Position numbers and translations under genes: made by a program
The notes under the pieces: model-generated
The model's database searches: none
Told to the model about the DNA's origin: nothing
What the model saw: the letters and a program-made list of their open reading frames with translations, nothing else
From: an uncultured Bacilli bacterium
GTDB taxonomy: Bacteria > Bacillota_I > Bacilli_A > RFN20 > CAG-826
Reading direction: 5' to 3'
DNA length: 57,678 nt
NCBI GenBank assembly: GCA_944375905.1
Contig: CALWAS010000027.1
Span: 1-57,678, forward strand
Shown: in pieces, positions 41,080 to 48,834 of the stretch
Position numbering within the stretch: position 1 is the stretch's first letter
How the letters are laid out: every line of letters begins with the position of its first letter

Positions 41080-42285
41080 TTAAGCGTCGCGGGAGAGGCG
41101 CGAGAGGGAGGAAACCCCCACCGCGCCGCTGGCATGGGTATGTCTGTAGGCCCCGTCGGACGAGACGAAGCCGAGCATCGAGGCGAGGGCCGGGTCGCGG
41201 GCCCCCATGACCTGCGGAACGAGGAAGATGGCCTTCCGGTTTCCGATGGTCCTAGGCAGGAGCGACTTGATGCCGATGAGGGAAGAAGCCCCGCCGATGA
41301 AGATGAGGGGGAAGGGCGCGAGGTGGCCCGAGGAGCCTCCGTAGTCGCGCTGGATGGTCGCTATCGAATTGGCGATGTACTTGTCGTAATTGAGGAAGCT
41401 ATCGGCGATGGCCTTCGAGAGATCGTCGAGGTTGGCCTTCTTCCCGCTTTTAAGGGTCACGTCGCTGTCTTTCCGGGTGCCCTCGTGGTAGCCGTACCTT
41501 TCCTTGAGGAAGCGGGCTTCCTCTTCGGAAAGCGAGAGCGAGGAGGCGATTTCCTGGTCGACGTTGGCCCCGCCATAGGCGAAGAGGACGCTATTGACCG
41601 GAAGCGAGTTGCCGATGAGGGCGACCTTCGTCGAGCCCTTCCCCATGTCGATGAGGAAGTAGCCCTGCGGGAGGTCCTTGTAGCTATGGATGAGGCTCGC
41701 GGCCCCGCTCGTCGAAACGACGAGGCGCCCGGTTCGGATGCCGGCTTCCTCGACGAGGCTCCGGTAGCTATGGACGAGGCTTCCGGGAAGGGTGTGGACC
41801 TGGGCCCGGACGCCGAGGGTACTCGATACCGTCGTGAGGGGCGGCGTCGCGAAGAGCCGCCCGCCGTCGACGAAGAAGACGCTCGGGACGATCTCCACCA
41901 CCTCGTTGCCGTTGGGGACGGCTTCCTTCTGGACGAGGGCGAGGACGTTGCTCACGTCAACGTGGTCGATGAGGTTGGAAGGGGAAACGACGGTCGTCTG
42001 CTTCTCGCAGCTATAGACCTTGAAGCCGTTCGGGGGGAGCAAAAGCGATACGATCGAGAGATCGACCTTCCGGGCGATTTCCTCGTCGTCGATCTTGACG
42101 GCTTCCCGGATGGCCGCGACGACGCCGTCACGGTCCTTGACGAAGCCTTCCTTGATGGCTCCGGAGGGAAGGGGAACCCGCCGGAGATAGAGCACCTCCG
42201 GGACCCCATGGTGGGGATAGCCGATGAGGAAGCGGACTTCGCTTTCGCCGATTTCGATTAGTGACGTCGCGCCTTTTGACTGCAT
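41080..42285 (-). CDS. ftsA: FtsA-like cell division actin homologue, divergent
   Basis: The 401-residue protein directly before ftsZ is an actin/HSP70-fold ATPase: phosphate-1-like ATSLIEIGESEVRFLIG at the N-terminus, an SHS2-like insertion (about 85-160), phosphate-2-like FLIDMGKGSTKVALIGN (about 225) and adenosine-loop FIGGASSLIGIKSLL (about 340). The usual glycine-rich IGGGTTD loops are altered, and no clear C-terminal amphipathic helix is seen (it ends SSLSRLSRDA), so ATP and membrane binding may be weaker or different. Position and fold support FtsA, the tether of FtsZ. The ATG at 42285 follows AGGGGTG; upstream in-frame starts lie in the promoter. Confidence 0.85.
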   Translation of the reverse strand: MQSKGATSLIEIGESEVRFLIGYPHHGVPEVLYLRRVPLPSGAIKEGFVKDRDGVVAAIREAVKIDDEEIARKVDLSIVSLLLPPNGFKVYSCEKQTTVVSPSNLIDHVDVSNVLALVQKEAVPNGNEVVEIVPSVFFVDGGRLFATPPLTTVSSTLGVRAQVHTLPGSLVHSYRSLVEEAGIRTGRLVVSTSGAASLIHSYKDLPQGYFLIDMGKGSTKVALIGNSLPVNSVLFAYGGANVDQEIASSLSLSEEEARFLKERYGYHEGTRKDSDVTLKSGKKANLDDLSKAIADSFLNYDKYIANSIATIQRDYGGSSGHLAPFPLIFIGGASSLIGIKSLLPRTIGNRKAIFLVPQVMGARDPALASMLGFVSSDGAYRHTHASGAVGVSSLSRLSRDA

Positions 42286-42307
42286 AAACACCCCTAGTAC
42301 TGCCGCT

Positions 42308-42336
42308 ATCATAGGGCGCGCGCGATTGCTTAGCAA
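42308..42336 (-). promoter_or_regulatory. Promoter of ftsA-ftsZ
   Basis: On the minus strand TTGCTA, a 17-base spacer and TATGAT, with the start codon about 23 bases downstream of the -10 box. This separates ftsAZ from the mraZ operon. Confidence 0.7.
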
Positions 42337-42552
42337 GAATATAGATTTTATCTAGTAGTTTTTTAGTATAGATGATTAGTAGTTTTTATCTCGTTGCCAT
42401 CGCCATATTTATCCGTTTCTCGATTTGATGTCATCTTGTTGTCCTTATGCGAGCCAATGCCTTGTGGGCCCAGCTTATGCCCTGCTCCTCGGCCATCGAG
42501 CCCGCCGTTTCCCCGGAATGGGCCCTTTAGATAGGACTTGGCATCGAATAGG

Positions 42553-42584
42553 AAAAGGGCGCCCGCACCGCCGGGCGCCCTTTT
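42553..42584 (-). terminator. Terminator of the mraZ-rsmH operon
   Basis: GGGCGCCCG pairs with CGGGCGCCC, flanked by T runs in both directions. It lies 45 bases after the short membrane protein gene, so it ends the mraZ operon before ftsA. The 200 bases from here to the ftsA promoter are A+T-rich and hold no gene. Confidence 0.85.
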
Positions 42585-42629
42585 GGAAGGAGAACTCCCT
42601 AGGGGGCAGGGAGCAACGCAACGCTTCCG

Positions 42630-42866
42630 CTAGCGGGCAAAGAGGGAAAGTAGAGGCTCTTCCCCTTCGCTTGTGCCTTCTTCGGAAGACGTAGACGTAT
42701 TGGCAATTTCGCTAGCCTGGGCCTCGGCCTCGGCCAGCTTGATCGAAATCCCGACCGGGATGGCGCTCGCGGCGAGGGCCGTGAGGCCGAAAAGGAAGGC
42801 CACGACGCAATAGCGCAGCTGGTAATAGCGTTTCCGGTGACCGGTTTTCTCTAGCTTGTCCTTCAT
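42630..42866 (-). CDS. Short single-pass membrane protein in FtsL position, 78 aa
   Basis: A basic cytoplasmic N-terminus (MKDKLEKTGHRKRYYQ), one transmembrane helix (about 20-45) and an outward tail of about 35 residues that is acidic and Ser/Thr/Glu-rich. It follows rsmH by two bases, the place held by ftsL in most Firmicutes, and its orientation (N in, C out) matches FtsL. It lacks the long leucine-zipper coiled coil of FtsL, so it may be a shrunken FtsL-like protein or an unrelated small protein. The ribosome site is AAGGAGA. Function is inferred only from position. Confidence 0.65.
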   Translation of the reverse strand: MKDKLEKTGHRKRYYQLRYCVVAFLFGLTALAASAIPVGISIKLAEAEAQASEIANTSTSSEEGTSEGEEPLLSLFAR

Positions 42867-42868
42867 GG

Positions 42869-43807
42869 CTAATCTCCTTTTCTTTCGATGGCCCGGAGCT
42901 TGCTCGATAGGCTCCGGCGGTTTTCCTTTCTTTCTTCTTCCCCCGCGACGAGCGGATGGGGGGTTAGGTCGATGAATTCGGGTTCCTTTTCGTCGCTTTT
43001 GAGGGACGAGGGATCGTTCCGATTCCCCTGCTTCGCTCTCGTTAGCGAGCGGAAGGCCCGCTTCACGAGACGGTCTTCGAGGGAATGGAAGGTTATGACG
43101 ACCGCCCTTCCCTTCGGGGCGAGCATCCCTGGTATTTCCCCGAGCATTGCCTCGAGGACGTCGAGTTCGTGGTTGACCTCGATCCTGATGGCTTGGAAGG
43201 CTTGCTTGGCCGGGTGGCCTTTCTTTGCGCGTTCCTTCGGGCTTTTCGCTTCCTTTATGATCTCGGCGAGCTCAAGGGTCGTGGCGATTTCCTTCTCCTC
43301 GCGAGCGGCGACGATGGCCCGGGCGATCCTTCTCGCATCGGGGTCTTCCCCATAGCGGTAGATGATGTCGCTGAGCCTTCTTTCGTCATAGCGGTTGACG
43401 ACGTCCCTGGCCGATACGGGGAGGGAAGGGTCCATCCGCATGTCGAGCGGGCCGTCCTTTGAGTAGGAGAAGCCCCGCTTCTCGTCGTCGAAGTCGGGAG
43501 AGGAAACCCCGAGGTCGGCCAAGATGCCGTCCACCGAGGTAACGCCCCGCTTGAGGAGCTCGCTATCGAATTTGGCGAAGTTGGCTTCGATGATCTCGAA
43601 GTTGCCGCCGACGCTCTCGAGGCGCGGCCGGCTTTCGTAGATGGCGGTCGGGTCGACGTCGAAGGCGAAGAGCCTTCCTTTGTCGAGCCGCGAGAGAATG
43701 GCGCAGCTATGCCCGCCCCGCCCGAGGGTGAGGTCGACATAGGTTCCGTCTTTCTTGACGTCTAAGAGGTCGATGGCCTCCTTTAGGAGAACCGGCACGT
43801 GTTCCAT
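42869..43807 (-). CDS. rsmH: 16S rRNA m4C1402 methyltransferase RsmH (MraW)
   Basis: The 312-residue enzyme starts MEHVPVLLKEAIDLL and has the SAM-binding GTYVDLTLGRGGHS, the conserved FDVDPTAI, the GILADLGVSSPDFDD catalytic stretch and FHSLEDRLVK near the C-terminus, all typical of RsmH. It methylates N4 of C1402 in 16S rRNA. The ATG at 43807 follows AAGGGGAAT and lies just after the mraZ stop. The frame is open for 32 more codons upstream inside mraZ, but those are not conserved. It is the second gene in the mraZ operon. Confidence 0.95.
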   Translation of the reverse strand: MEHVPVLLKEAIDLLDVKKDGTYVDLTLGRGGHSCAILSRLDKGRLFAFDVDPTAIYESRPRLESVGGNFEIIEANFAKFDSELLKRGVTSVDGILADLGVSSPDFDDEKRGFSYSKDGPLDMRMDPSLPVSARDVVNRYDERRLSDIIYRYGEDPDARRIARAIVAAREEKEIATTLELAEIIKEAKSPKERAKKGHPAKQAFQAIRIEVNHELDVLEAMLGEIPGMLAPKGRAVVITFHSLEDRLVKRAFRSLTRAKQGNRNDPSSLKSDEKEPEFIDLTPHPLVAGEEERKENRRSLSSKLRAIERKGD

Positions 43808-43809
43808 CG

Positions 43810-44253
43810 CTATTCCCCTTTCGTCTCGGGAAGCGAGGTCGCTAGGTCCTCGTAGGAGGCGAGGTTCTTTTCCATGTAGGCTTCGTAGGAAGCCTTGGAC
43901 CAAACCTCGAAGTGGTCGAGGGCACCGAGGATGACCGTTTCCCCGCTTAGGGAGTAGGCCTTGCCTACTTCCGCCGGGATGAGAAGGCGCGAGCGGCTAT
44001 CGAGCGGCAGCTCGACGGCGGAAGCGAGGGCCAGACGGACGTAGGCCCGTTGGCGGGGATCGCTCCACTCGGCCTTCCTGAGCCTTTCGAGCTCACGGTC
44101 GAAGTCATCCTTGGGATAGACGGAGAGGCACCCGTCGAGGCCTTTGAGCGCGTAATAAGCGACTGGCCGGGTCTCGCCGGTGAGCCTTGAAGGGAGAGGG
44201 AGGCGGAACTTCTCGTCGATGTTCCTTCTATAGACACCAAAGAAGTTTCCCAC
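43810..44253 (-). CDS. mraZ: Transcriptional regulator MraZ
   Basis: The 147-residue protein has two SpoVT/AbrB-like repeats: GVYRRNIDEKFRLPLPSRL (about 6-24) and AVELPLDSRSRLLIPAEV (about 79-96). MraZ forms ring-shaped oligomers that bind tandem boxes in front of its own operon and represses the division genes. The start is a GTG; GGTGGGAGAAA serves both as ribosome site and as part of the MraZ boxes. Downstream genes are rsmH and a short membrane protein; no peptidoglycan synthesis genes follow. Confidence 0.95.
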   Translation of the reverse strand: MGNFFGVYRRNIDEKFRLPLPSRLTGETRPVAYYALKGLDGCLSVYPKDDFDRELERLRKAEWSDPRQRAYVRLALASAVELPLDSRSRLLIPAEVGKAYSLSGETVILGALDHFEVWSKASYEAYMEKNLASYEDLATSLPETKGE

Positions 44254-44262
44254 TTTCTCCCA
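44248..44262 (-). promoter_or_regulatory. MraZ boxes overlapping the mraZ start
   Basis: On the minus strand TGGGA-GAAAG-TGGGA: two TGGGA boxes at 10-base spacing, the arrangement bound by MraZ. The second box overlaps the GTG start codon, so bound MraZ would block both transcription and the ribosome site of the leader DNA. Confidence 0.65.
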
Positions 44263-44273
44263 CCTCTATATAG

Positions 44274-44301
44274 ATAATATGGCTTTTGGACAATAAGGCA
44301 A
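44274..44301 (-). promoter_or_regulatory. Promoter of the mraZ operon
   Basis: On the minus strand TTGCCT, a 16-base spacer and TATTAT. Transcription would start about 15 bases before mraZ, immediately at the MraZ boxes. Confidence 0.6.
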
Positions 44302-44465
44302 ATGATTTTTGCAAGAAATTTGCTCTTCTCGATGTTCGCCCGTCCTTCCCTCGCCTAACCGGTAATCCGGCATCGTGAAAAGCCATCGGATGAATTCCTT
44401 CCCCAGCCGTCCAAAGAAGGACAGATAGGAAGCTCCAAAAGAGCGGAAACCAGCGGCCGGACAAA

Positions 44466-44493
44466 GAAAAAAGGCCGATAATATCGGCCTTTT
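44466..44493 (-). terminator. Terminator of the pheST operon
   Basis: AAGGCCGAT pairs with ATCGGCCTT across a 3-base loop, with T runs on both sides. It lies 20 bases past the DUF177-like gene. Confidence 0.9.
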
Positions 44494-44512
44494 ATCGCAT
44501 TTTAACCGGCTG

Positions 44513-44890
44513 CTAGTCCTTCCTCGTCAGGCGGATCGGAAGCTCGCTATGGATGAAGGAGAGGGCGATTTCCTCGACGGTGAGCCCTTCCTTAGGGAAG
44601 ATGAGCCCCTCGCCGGAGTCGTCTTCCTCCTCCATCGCGTCGAAGTCGAAGACGTCGCTCACGTCGTAAAGGAAGCGTTCGTCGTCGACCGCGTCGCGGA
44701 CGAGGAGAGTGGCCTTCACATCGAGATGGCAGTGCGGATAGGGCTTTCCGGGGTGGGAGGAGAAACGGACGTCGAGGGATGGCACTTCCACGATCGGGTA
44801 GGAGAACTTCCCCTCGTAAGGGCCCGTGCGGCTGAGCTCGAGTCCCTGGCCGCCGTATAGCTCCTTGTAGGTTATCTTCCCGTCCTTCAT
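44513..44890 (-). CDS. YceD/DUF177-like protein
   Basis: The 125-residue soluble protein has a beta-rich N-terminal half ending in HCHLDVKATLLVRDAVDD and an acidic C-terminal half with the segments FDFDAMEEEDD and LTVEEIALSFIHSELPIRL. The second resembles the conserved 'DL...E..LL.LP' region of the YceD/DUF177 family, which affects 23S rRNA accumulation and usually precedes rpmF. No rpmF is present here and the usual Cys pair is not obvious, so the assignment is moderate. It overlaps the pheT stop by four bases (coupled) and is followed by a terminator. Confidence 0.6.
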   Translation of the reverse strand: MKDGKITYKELYGGQGLELSRTGPYEGKFSYPIVEVPSLDVRFSSHPGKPYPHCHLDVKATLLVRDAVDDERFLYDVSDVFDFDAMEEEDDSGEGLIFPKEGLTVEEIALSFIHSELPIRLTRKD

Positions 44891-47262
44891 TGCCGGAGCC
44901 TCCCGCCGAGCCGCTCCACCGCGGCCACGGCCTTCTTCATCGCCTCGTCGATCTCGCTTCCGGAAAGGGTTCCGTCCTTTTTCCTTAGATAAAGGGCATA
45001 GGCGACGCTCTTCCCGCCCTCGCCTTGGTAGATGTCGAAGGGCTCGACCCGCTCGATGAAAGAGGAAACGCGCTTCATCGCCAGGCAGGCCTCGGCGTTC
45101 ATCACTTCCTTCCCGAAGAGGAAGGAAAGGTCGCGCCGGACGGAGGGATAGGTAGGCGGGACGACGGCCTTCGCCGTCGAGGAACGGAGCTCGAAGAGGG
45201 AGGAGAGATCGGCCTCGAGGGCCAATGAGCCCTTCTCGAGCGACATTTCCTTGAGGAAGGAAGGATGGAGTTCCCCGAAGAGGGCGACGCGCTTTTTCCC
45301 GATGTAGAGAGCGGCGCTTCGCCCGGGGTGGAAGAGCGGGTGATCGCCTAGCATCTCGAGGCGCGTCCGCTGGGGTGAAATCGAAAGGAGCGAAAGGATG
45401 CCTTCGAGAAGGCCCTTGAGGTCATAGAAGGAATAGTTCCGCTCGCCGATCATCCCCTGCTCCTTCCTCTTCCCGGAGAGGAAGATGGAAAGCCGGAGCG
45501 ACTTATAGCCTTCCGCATAGACCTTCGAGGTCTCGAAGAAGGCAAGGTCCTTCTCGTCGTGAGCGACGTTGTAGGAGGCAATCGAGGCAAGGGAAGGCAG
45601 AAGGTCCTGTCTCATGAAGCTGTGGTCGACGGTCAAAGGGTTGACGGGCTTGACCGAGTCCATCTTCGGGAGGAGAACCTCGTAAGAGGCGAGCTTGGGC
45701 GAGACGAGGGAATAGGAAATGGTCTCGTCGAGCCCGAGGTGGGTGAGGTAATGCCTGACCGCGTCGAGCTTCTTCCTTTCCTCGCTCCGCCCGGGGGCGT
45801 AAGGGAGGACGGTATGGGGAAGGACGCTCGGGATCTTCTCGATCCCGATGAGCCGGATCGCTTCCTCGCTGAGATCGGCCTCCTCGAGGAGGTCGCTGCG
45901 GTAAGAGGGGATCTCGGCCACGAGGCGGTCGCCCTTCTTTTCGACGGCGAGATGGTCGCGCCTTAGGGCCGAGACGATTTCCTCCTCCGAGAAAGAGGTG
46001 CCGAGCCGGGCGTTGATGCCTTCGATCGAGAACTCGATCTCGGTCTTGGCCTTTTCCTTTTCCCCATAGGAGGCGACGTAGGAAACCTTCTTCGCCTTGG
46101 CGAGCTCGATGAGGAGCTTCTGGACGACATAGAGGGTGCGGCGGCTGATCGAGGGATCGATGCCCTTCGAGAAACGGAGGGACGACTCGCTCGAAAGCCC
46201 GAGCCGGTTCGAGGTCCGGCGGATGTCGCTTCCGGAGAAGGAGGCCGCCTCGACGGCAATGCGCTTCGTCGAGGGGGAGACCGAGGCCTCGAGGCTCGTC
46301 ATGATGCCGGCGAGGCAAGCCGGTCCCTTCTTCGAGGAGATGACGAGGTCGCCTTTGACAAGGGCGCGTTCCTTCTCGTCCATCGTGACGAAGGGCCCTT
46401 GGTAATCTTCGCTAGCCACGAGGCGGTCGCCCTCGAGGGCGTCGAGATCGTAGACATTGAGCGGCTGCCCGGTTAGAAGCATCGCGTAGTTGCCGATGTC
46501 GACGAGGAGGGAGAGCGGGCGGATGCCGCTTGCGCGGAGGCGCGAGGCGAGCCACTCGGGCGAGGGGCCGTCGACGACTCCCTCGGCCGTGATGAGGAGG
46601 AAGGAAGAGCATTTCGGGCTGGTGGAATCCGGCCTCATCGGGGATTCGTAGTTCCCGAGATCGCGGTATTCTTTTTCTTCGTAAGGGAGCCCGAGATCGC
46701 TAGAGAGCTCGCGGGCGACCCCTTCGTAGGAAAGAAGGTCCCCGCGGTTGGATAGCACCTCGAGATCGAAGATCGGGCTCGAAAGCCCCATCGCCTTGAG
46801 GGCGTCATCCCCGGGCTTCACGCTTCCTTCGGCGAATTCGTGGATGCCAGTTAGATCGGCCGCGTCGGCGAATTTATCGTCGAGCCCAAGCTCGAGGGTC
46901 GAGCAGCACATCCCGTCGGAAAGGATGCCGTGCACCGCTCCCGACTTGATGGTCTTGTTGCCTGGTAGGACGGCGCCCGGGAGGGCGACGGCCGTGAGGA
47001 GAGAAGCCCGGGCGTTCGGGGCGCCGCAGACGATCTGTCGGGGCGTTTTCTCCCCGACGTCGACGCTCAAAAGGTGGAGATGGTCGCTATCGGCGACCTT
47101 TTCGCAGGTCAATATCCTTCCGACGACGATCTTGGTCGCGCTCGAAAGGGGGGCGAAGGAATCGACCTCGGTCCCGGCCTTCGTGAGGGCATCGGAGATC
47201 TCCTGGTCGCTTGTCTTTTCTAGAGGAAGCAGCTCCTCGAGCCATTCGCGGACGATTTTCAT
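44887..47262 (-). CDS. pheT: Phenylalanyl-tRNA synthetase beta subunit
   Basis: The 791-residue subunit contains the tRNA-binding OB domain (about 40-150; VGRILTCEKVADSDHLHLLSVDVG), the B3/B4 editing domain (ISSKKGPACLAGIMTS), the B5 domain (KTEIEFSIEGINARLG), the catalytic-like core (RRDHLAVEKKGD to SYRSDLLEEADLSEEAIRLIG) and the C-terminal FDX-ACB anticodon domain (TYPSVRRDLSFLF). The length is normal for bacteria. It pairs with PheS as an alpha2beta2 enzyme. The start is 3 bases after the pheS stop, with AGGAGG overlapping that stop. Confidence 0.97.
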   Translation of the reverse strand: MKIVREWLEELLPLEKTSDQEISDALTKAGTEVDSFAPLSSATKIVVGRILTCEKVADSDHLHLLSVDVGEKTPRQIVCGAPNARASLLTAVALPGAVLPGNKTIKSGAVHGILSDGMCCSTLELGLDDKFADAADLTGIHEFAEGSVKPGDDALKAMGLSSPIFDLEVLSNRGDLLSYEGVARELSSDLGLPYEEKEYRDLGNYESPMRPDSTSPKCSSFLLITAEGVVDGPSPEWLASRLRASGIRPLSLLVDIGNYAMLLTGQPLNVYDLDALEGDRLVASEDYQGPFVTMDEKERALVKGDLVISSKKGPACLAGIMTSLEASVSPSTKRIAVEAASFSGSDIRRTSNRLGLSSESSLRFSKGIDPSISRRTLYVVQKLLIELAKAKKVSYVASYGEKEKAKTEIEFSIEGINARLGTSFSEEEIVSALRRDHLAVEKKGDRLVAEIPSYRSDLLEEADLSEEAIRLIGIEKIPSVLPHTVLPYAPGRSEERKKLDAVRHYLTHLGLDETISYSLVSPKLASYEVLLPKMDSVKPVNPLTVDHSFMRQDLLPSLASIASYNVAHDEKDLAFFETSKVYAEGYKSLRLSIFLSGKRKEQGMIGERNYSFYDLKGLLEGILSLLSISPQRTRLEMLGDHPLFHPGRSAALYIGKKRVALFGELHPSFLKEMSLEKGSLALEADLSSLFELRSSTAKAVVPPTYPSVRRDLSFLFGKEVMNAEACLAMKRVSSFIERVEPFDIYQGEGGKSVAYALYLRKKDGTLSGSEIDEAMKKAVAAVERLGGRLRQ

Positions 47263-47265
47263 CTT

Positions 47266-48297
47266 CTATTCCTCCTTGAAGGCGCTTAGGAAGCGCTTGT
47301 CGTTGGCGTATATCCGCCTGATGTCGTCGATTCCGTAGCGAAGGATGGCGACCCGGTCGATCCCGACCCCGAAGGCGAAGCCGCTATAGACACTCGGGTC
47401 GTAGCCGTTCATCCGAAGGACGTTGGGGTGGACTTCCCCGGCCCCGAGGATCTCGATCCAGCCGGTGCCCTTGCACATCGAGCAGCCCTTTCCACCGCAA
47501 TTCGCGCAGCTGACGTCCACTTCGACGCTCGGCTCGGTGAAGGGGAAATAGGAGGAACGGAAGCGGATTTCCCGCTTCTCGCCGAACATCTTCTTCGCGA
47601 AGATCTCGAGGGTTCCCTTGAGCTCGGCGAGGGAGACGCCCTTATCGACGACGAGGCCCTCGACCTGGCCGAACTGATGGCTATGGGTGAGGTCGTCCTC
47701 GTCCCGCCGGTAGCACTTGCCCGGGGAAATGACCTTGATGGCCCCTTTCCCGCCCTTGGCTTGCATCACCCGGCCCTGGGCCGCCGAGGTCTGGGTCCGG
47801 AGAACCCCGTCCTTCGGCAGATAGAAAGTGTCGCTCGGGTCGCGCGAAGGGTGCTCGGAGGGGATATTGAGGAGGGTGAAGTTGTAGTCGACGGTCTCGA
47901 CGTCCTCCCCTTCCACCACGTCGTAGCCCATCGAGACGAAGATGTCGACGATTTCATCGAGGATGAGATAGAAGGGGTTCGTGTGCCCTTCTTCGAGGCT
48001 CGTCCCCGGGAGGCTGATGTCGATCTTTTCCTTGAGAAGGCGCTCGTTTTCTTCCTTCGAAAGGGCGGCAAGAAGCTTCTTCTCGAGCTTCTCGCTAAGC
48101 TCGCCCCGGGCTTCGTTGATGGCCTTGCCGAAGGCGGCCTTTTCGTTTCCGCTTAGCTTGCCAAGCTCCTTGTAGAGGGCCGCGAAGGGGCCTTTCTTGG
48201 CGAGGTAGCGGTTCTTGACCTCGATGATCTCGCGGCTCGAGGAGGCCTTTTCCAGTTCCTCGAGACCGGCGAGGAGGGTTTTCTCGATTTCTTCCAT
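47266..48297 (-). CDS. pheS: Phenylalanyl-tRNA synthetase alpha subunit
   Basis: The 343-residue class II catalytic subunit has the N-terminal coiled-coil arm (about 1-80), motif 2 (KVISPGKCYRRDEDDLTHSHQFGQVEG), the conserved FRSSYFPFTEPSVEVDV, the Cys-rich CANCGGKGCSMCKGTG loop and motif 3 (GFAFGVGIDRVAILRYGI). It forms the aminoacylation site with PheT. I chose ATG 48297 because AAGGAG lies directly upstream; a longer frame runs into the T-box terminator. It leads the pheS-pheT-DUF177 operon. Confidence 0.97.
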   Translation of the reverse strand: MEEIEKTLLAGLEELEKASSSREIIEVKNRYLAKKGPFAALYKELGKLSGNEKAAFGKAINEARGELSEKLEKKLLAALSKEENERLLKEKIDISLPGTSLEEGHTNPFYLILDEIVDIFVSMGYDVVEGEDVETVDYNFTLLNIPSEHPSRDPSDTFYLPKDGVLRTQTSAAQGRVMQAKGGKGAIKVISPGKCYRRDEDDLTHSHQFGQVEGLVVDKGVSLAELKGTLEIFAKKMFGEKREIRFRSSYFPFTEPSVEVDVSCANCGGKGCSMCKGTGWIEILGAGEVHPNVLRMNGYDPSVYSGFAFGVGIDRVAILRYGIDDIRRIYANDKRFLSAFKEE

Positions 48298-48315
48298 CCT
48301 CTTCTCCTTAAATAA

Positions 48316-48535
48316 AGAAAAAGCGGCTCCGGGAACGGCCGTGGCCGCGGTTCCATCCCGGTTCGCCCCCAATATGGGGCGCCGCTTCATTGAGCCCGGT
48401 AACCTCGGGCCAAGGGGGACTTATCTTTTCTTCCCGTCCTCGGGGGCGAACTTCGCGGGGGCCCTCCCGGGTGGTTGCTCTCTTCACCCGTCCCAGTTGG
48501 AGGAATGTCCCGTTACTCTTCCCGTCGTCGGACAG
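48316..48535 (-). ncRNA. T-box riboswitch leader of pheST
   Basis: On the minus strand the T-box core GGATGGAACCGCG (48346-48358) is followed by a terminator hairpin GCGGC...GCCGC with a T run (48319-48348), 20 bases before pheS. Upstream is a structured G+C-rich leader. A TTC triplet lies in GAAGTTCGCC on the presumed specifier strand. A TAGAAT -10 box is at 48540-48545. It would couple pheST expression to uncharged tRNA-Phe. The remaining bases to 48796 hold only a palindrome (GCCCTCGG...CCGAGGGC, 48771-48790). Confidence 0.85.
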
Positions 48536-48796
48536 GGATATTCTACCCTCTGACGCCCTTTTTCCTAGAGCGAAGAGAGGGAAACGGCCTTTTAGGCATG
48601 GAAGGTAGCCTCCCGGAAAGGCGCCCGTTCTGCCTTAAGGCAGATGTCGCCGCCCGATTATCGTCTCCTCGGGCCCGTGGATGCAGCGAAACGAAAAGGC
48701 TGGAGGGAACGAAATTTCGAGCCATGTAGCCAATCGGGTAAATAAGACCCCGTCCCAGAGGGAAAAGGCCCTCGGATTACGCCGAGGGCATCTTGA

Positions 48797-48826
48797 TTGA
48801 AGGGACTTTTCAACTTCCCGTAGAAT
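48797..48826 (+). promoter_or_regulatory. Promoter for a leaderless mRNA of the disulfide reductase
   Basis: TTGAAG, an 18-base spacer and TAGAAT end only 8 bases before the ATG at 48835. Transcription should start within one to three bases of the start codon, and no Shine-Dalgarno sequence is present. Confidence 0.5.
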
Positions 48827-48834
48827 GTTCCCAT

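Noticed and set aside
48771-48790. GCCCTCGG...CCGAGGGC as terminator for the plus strand
   Set aside because: No T run on the plus strand; it has one only on the minus strand, where no gene is upstream.
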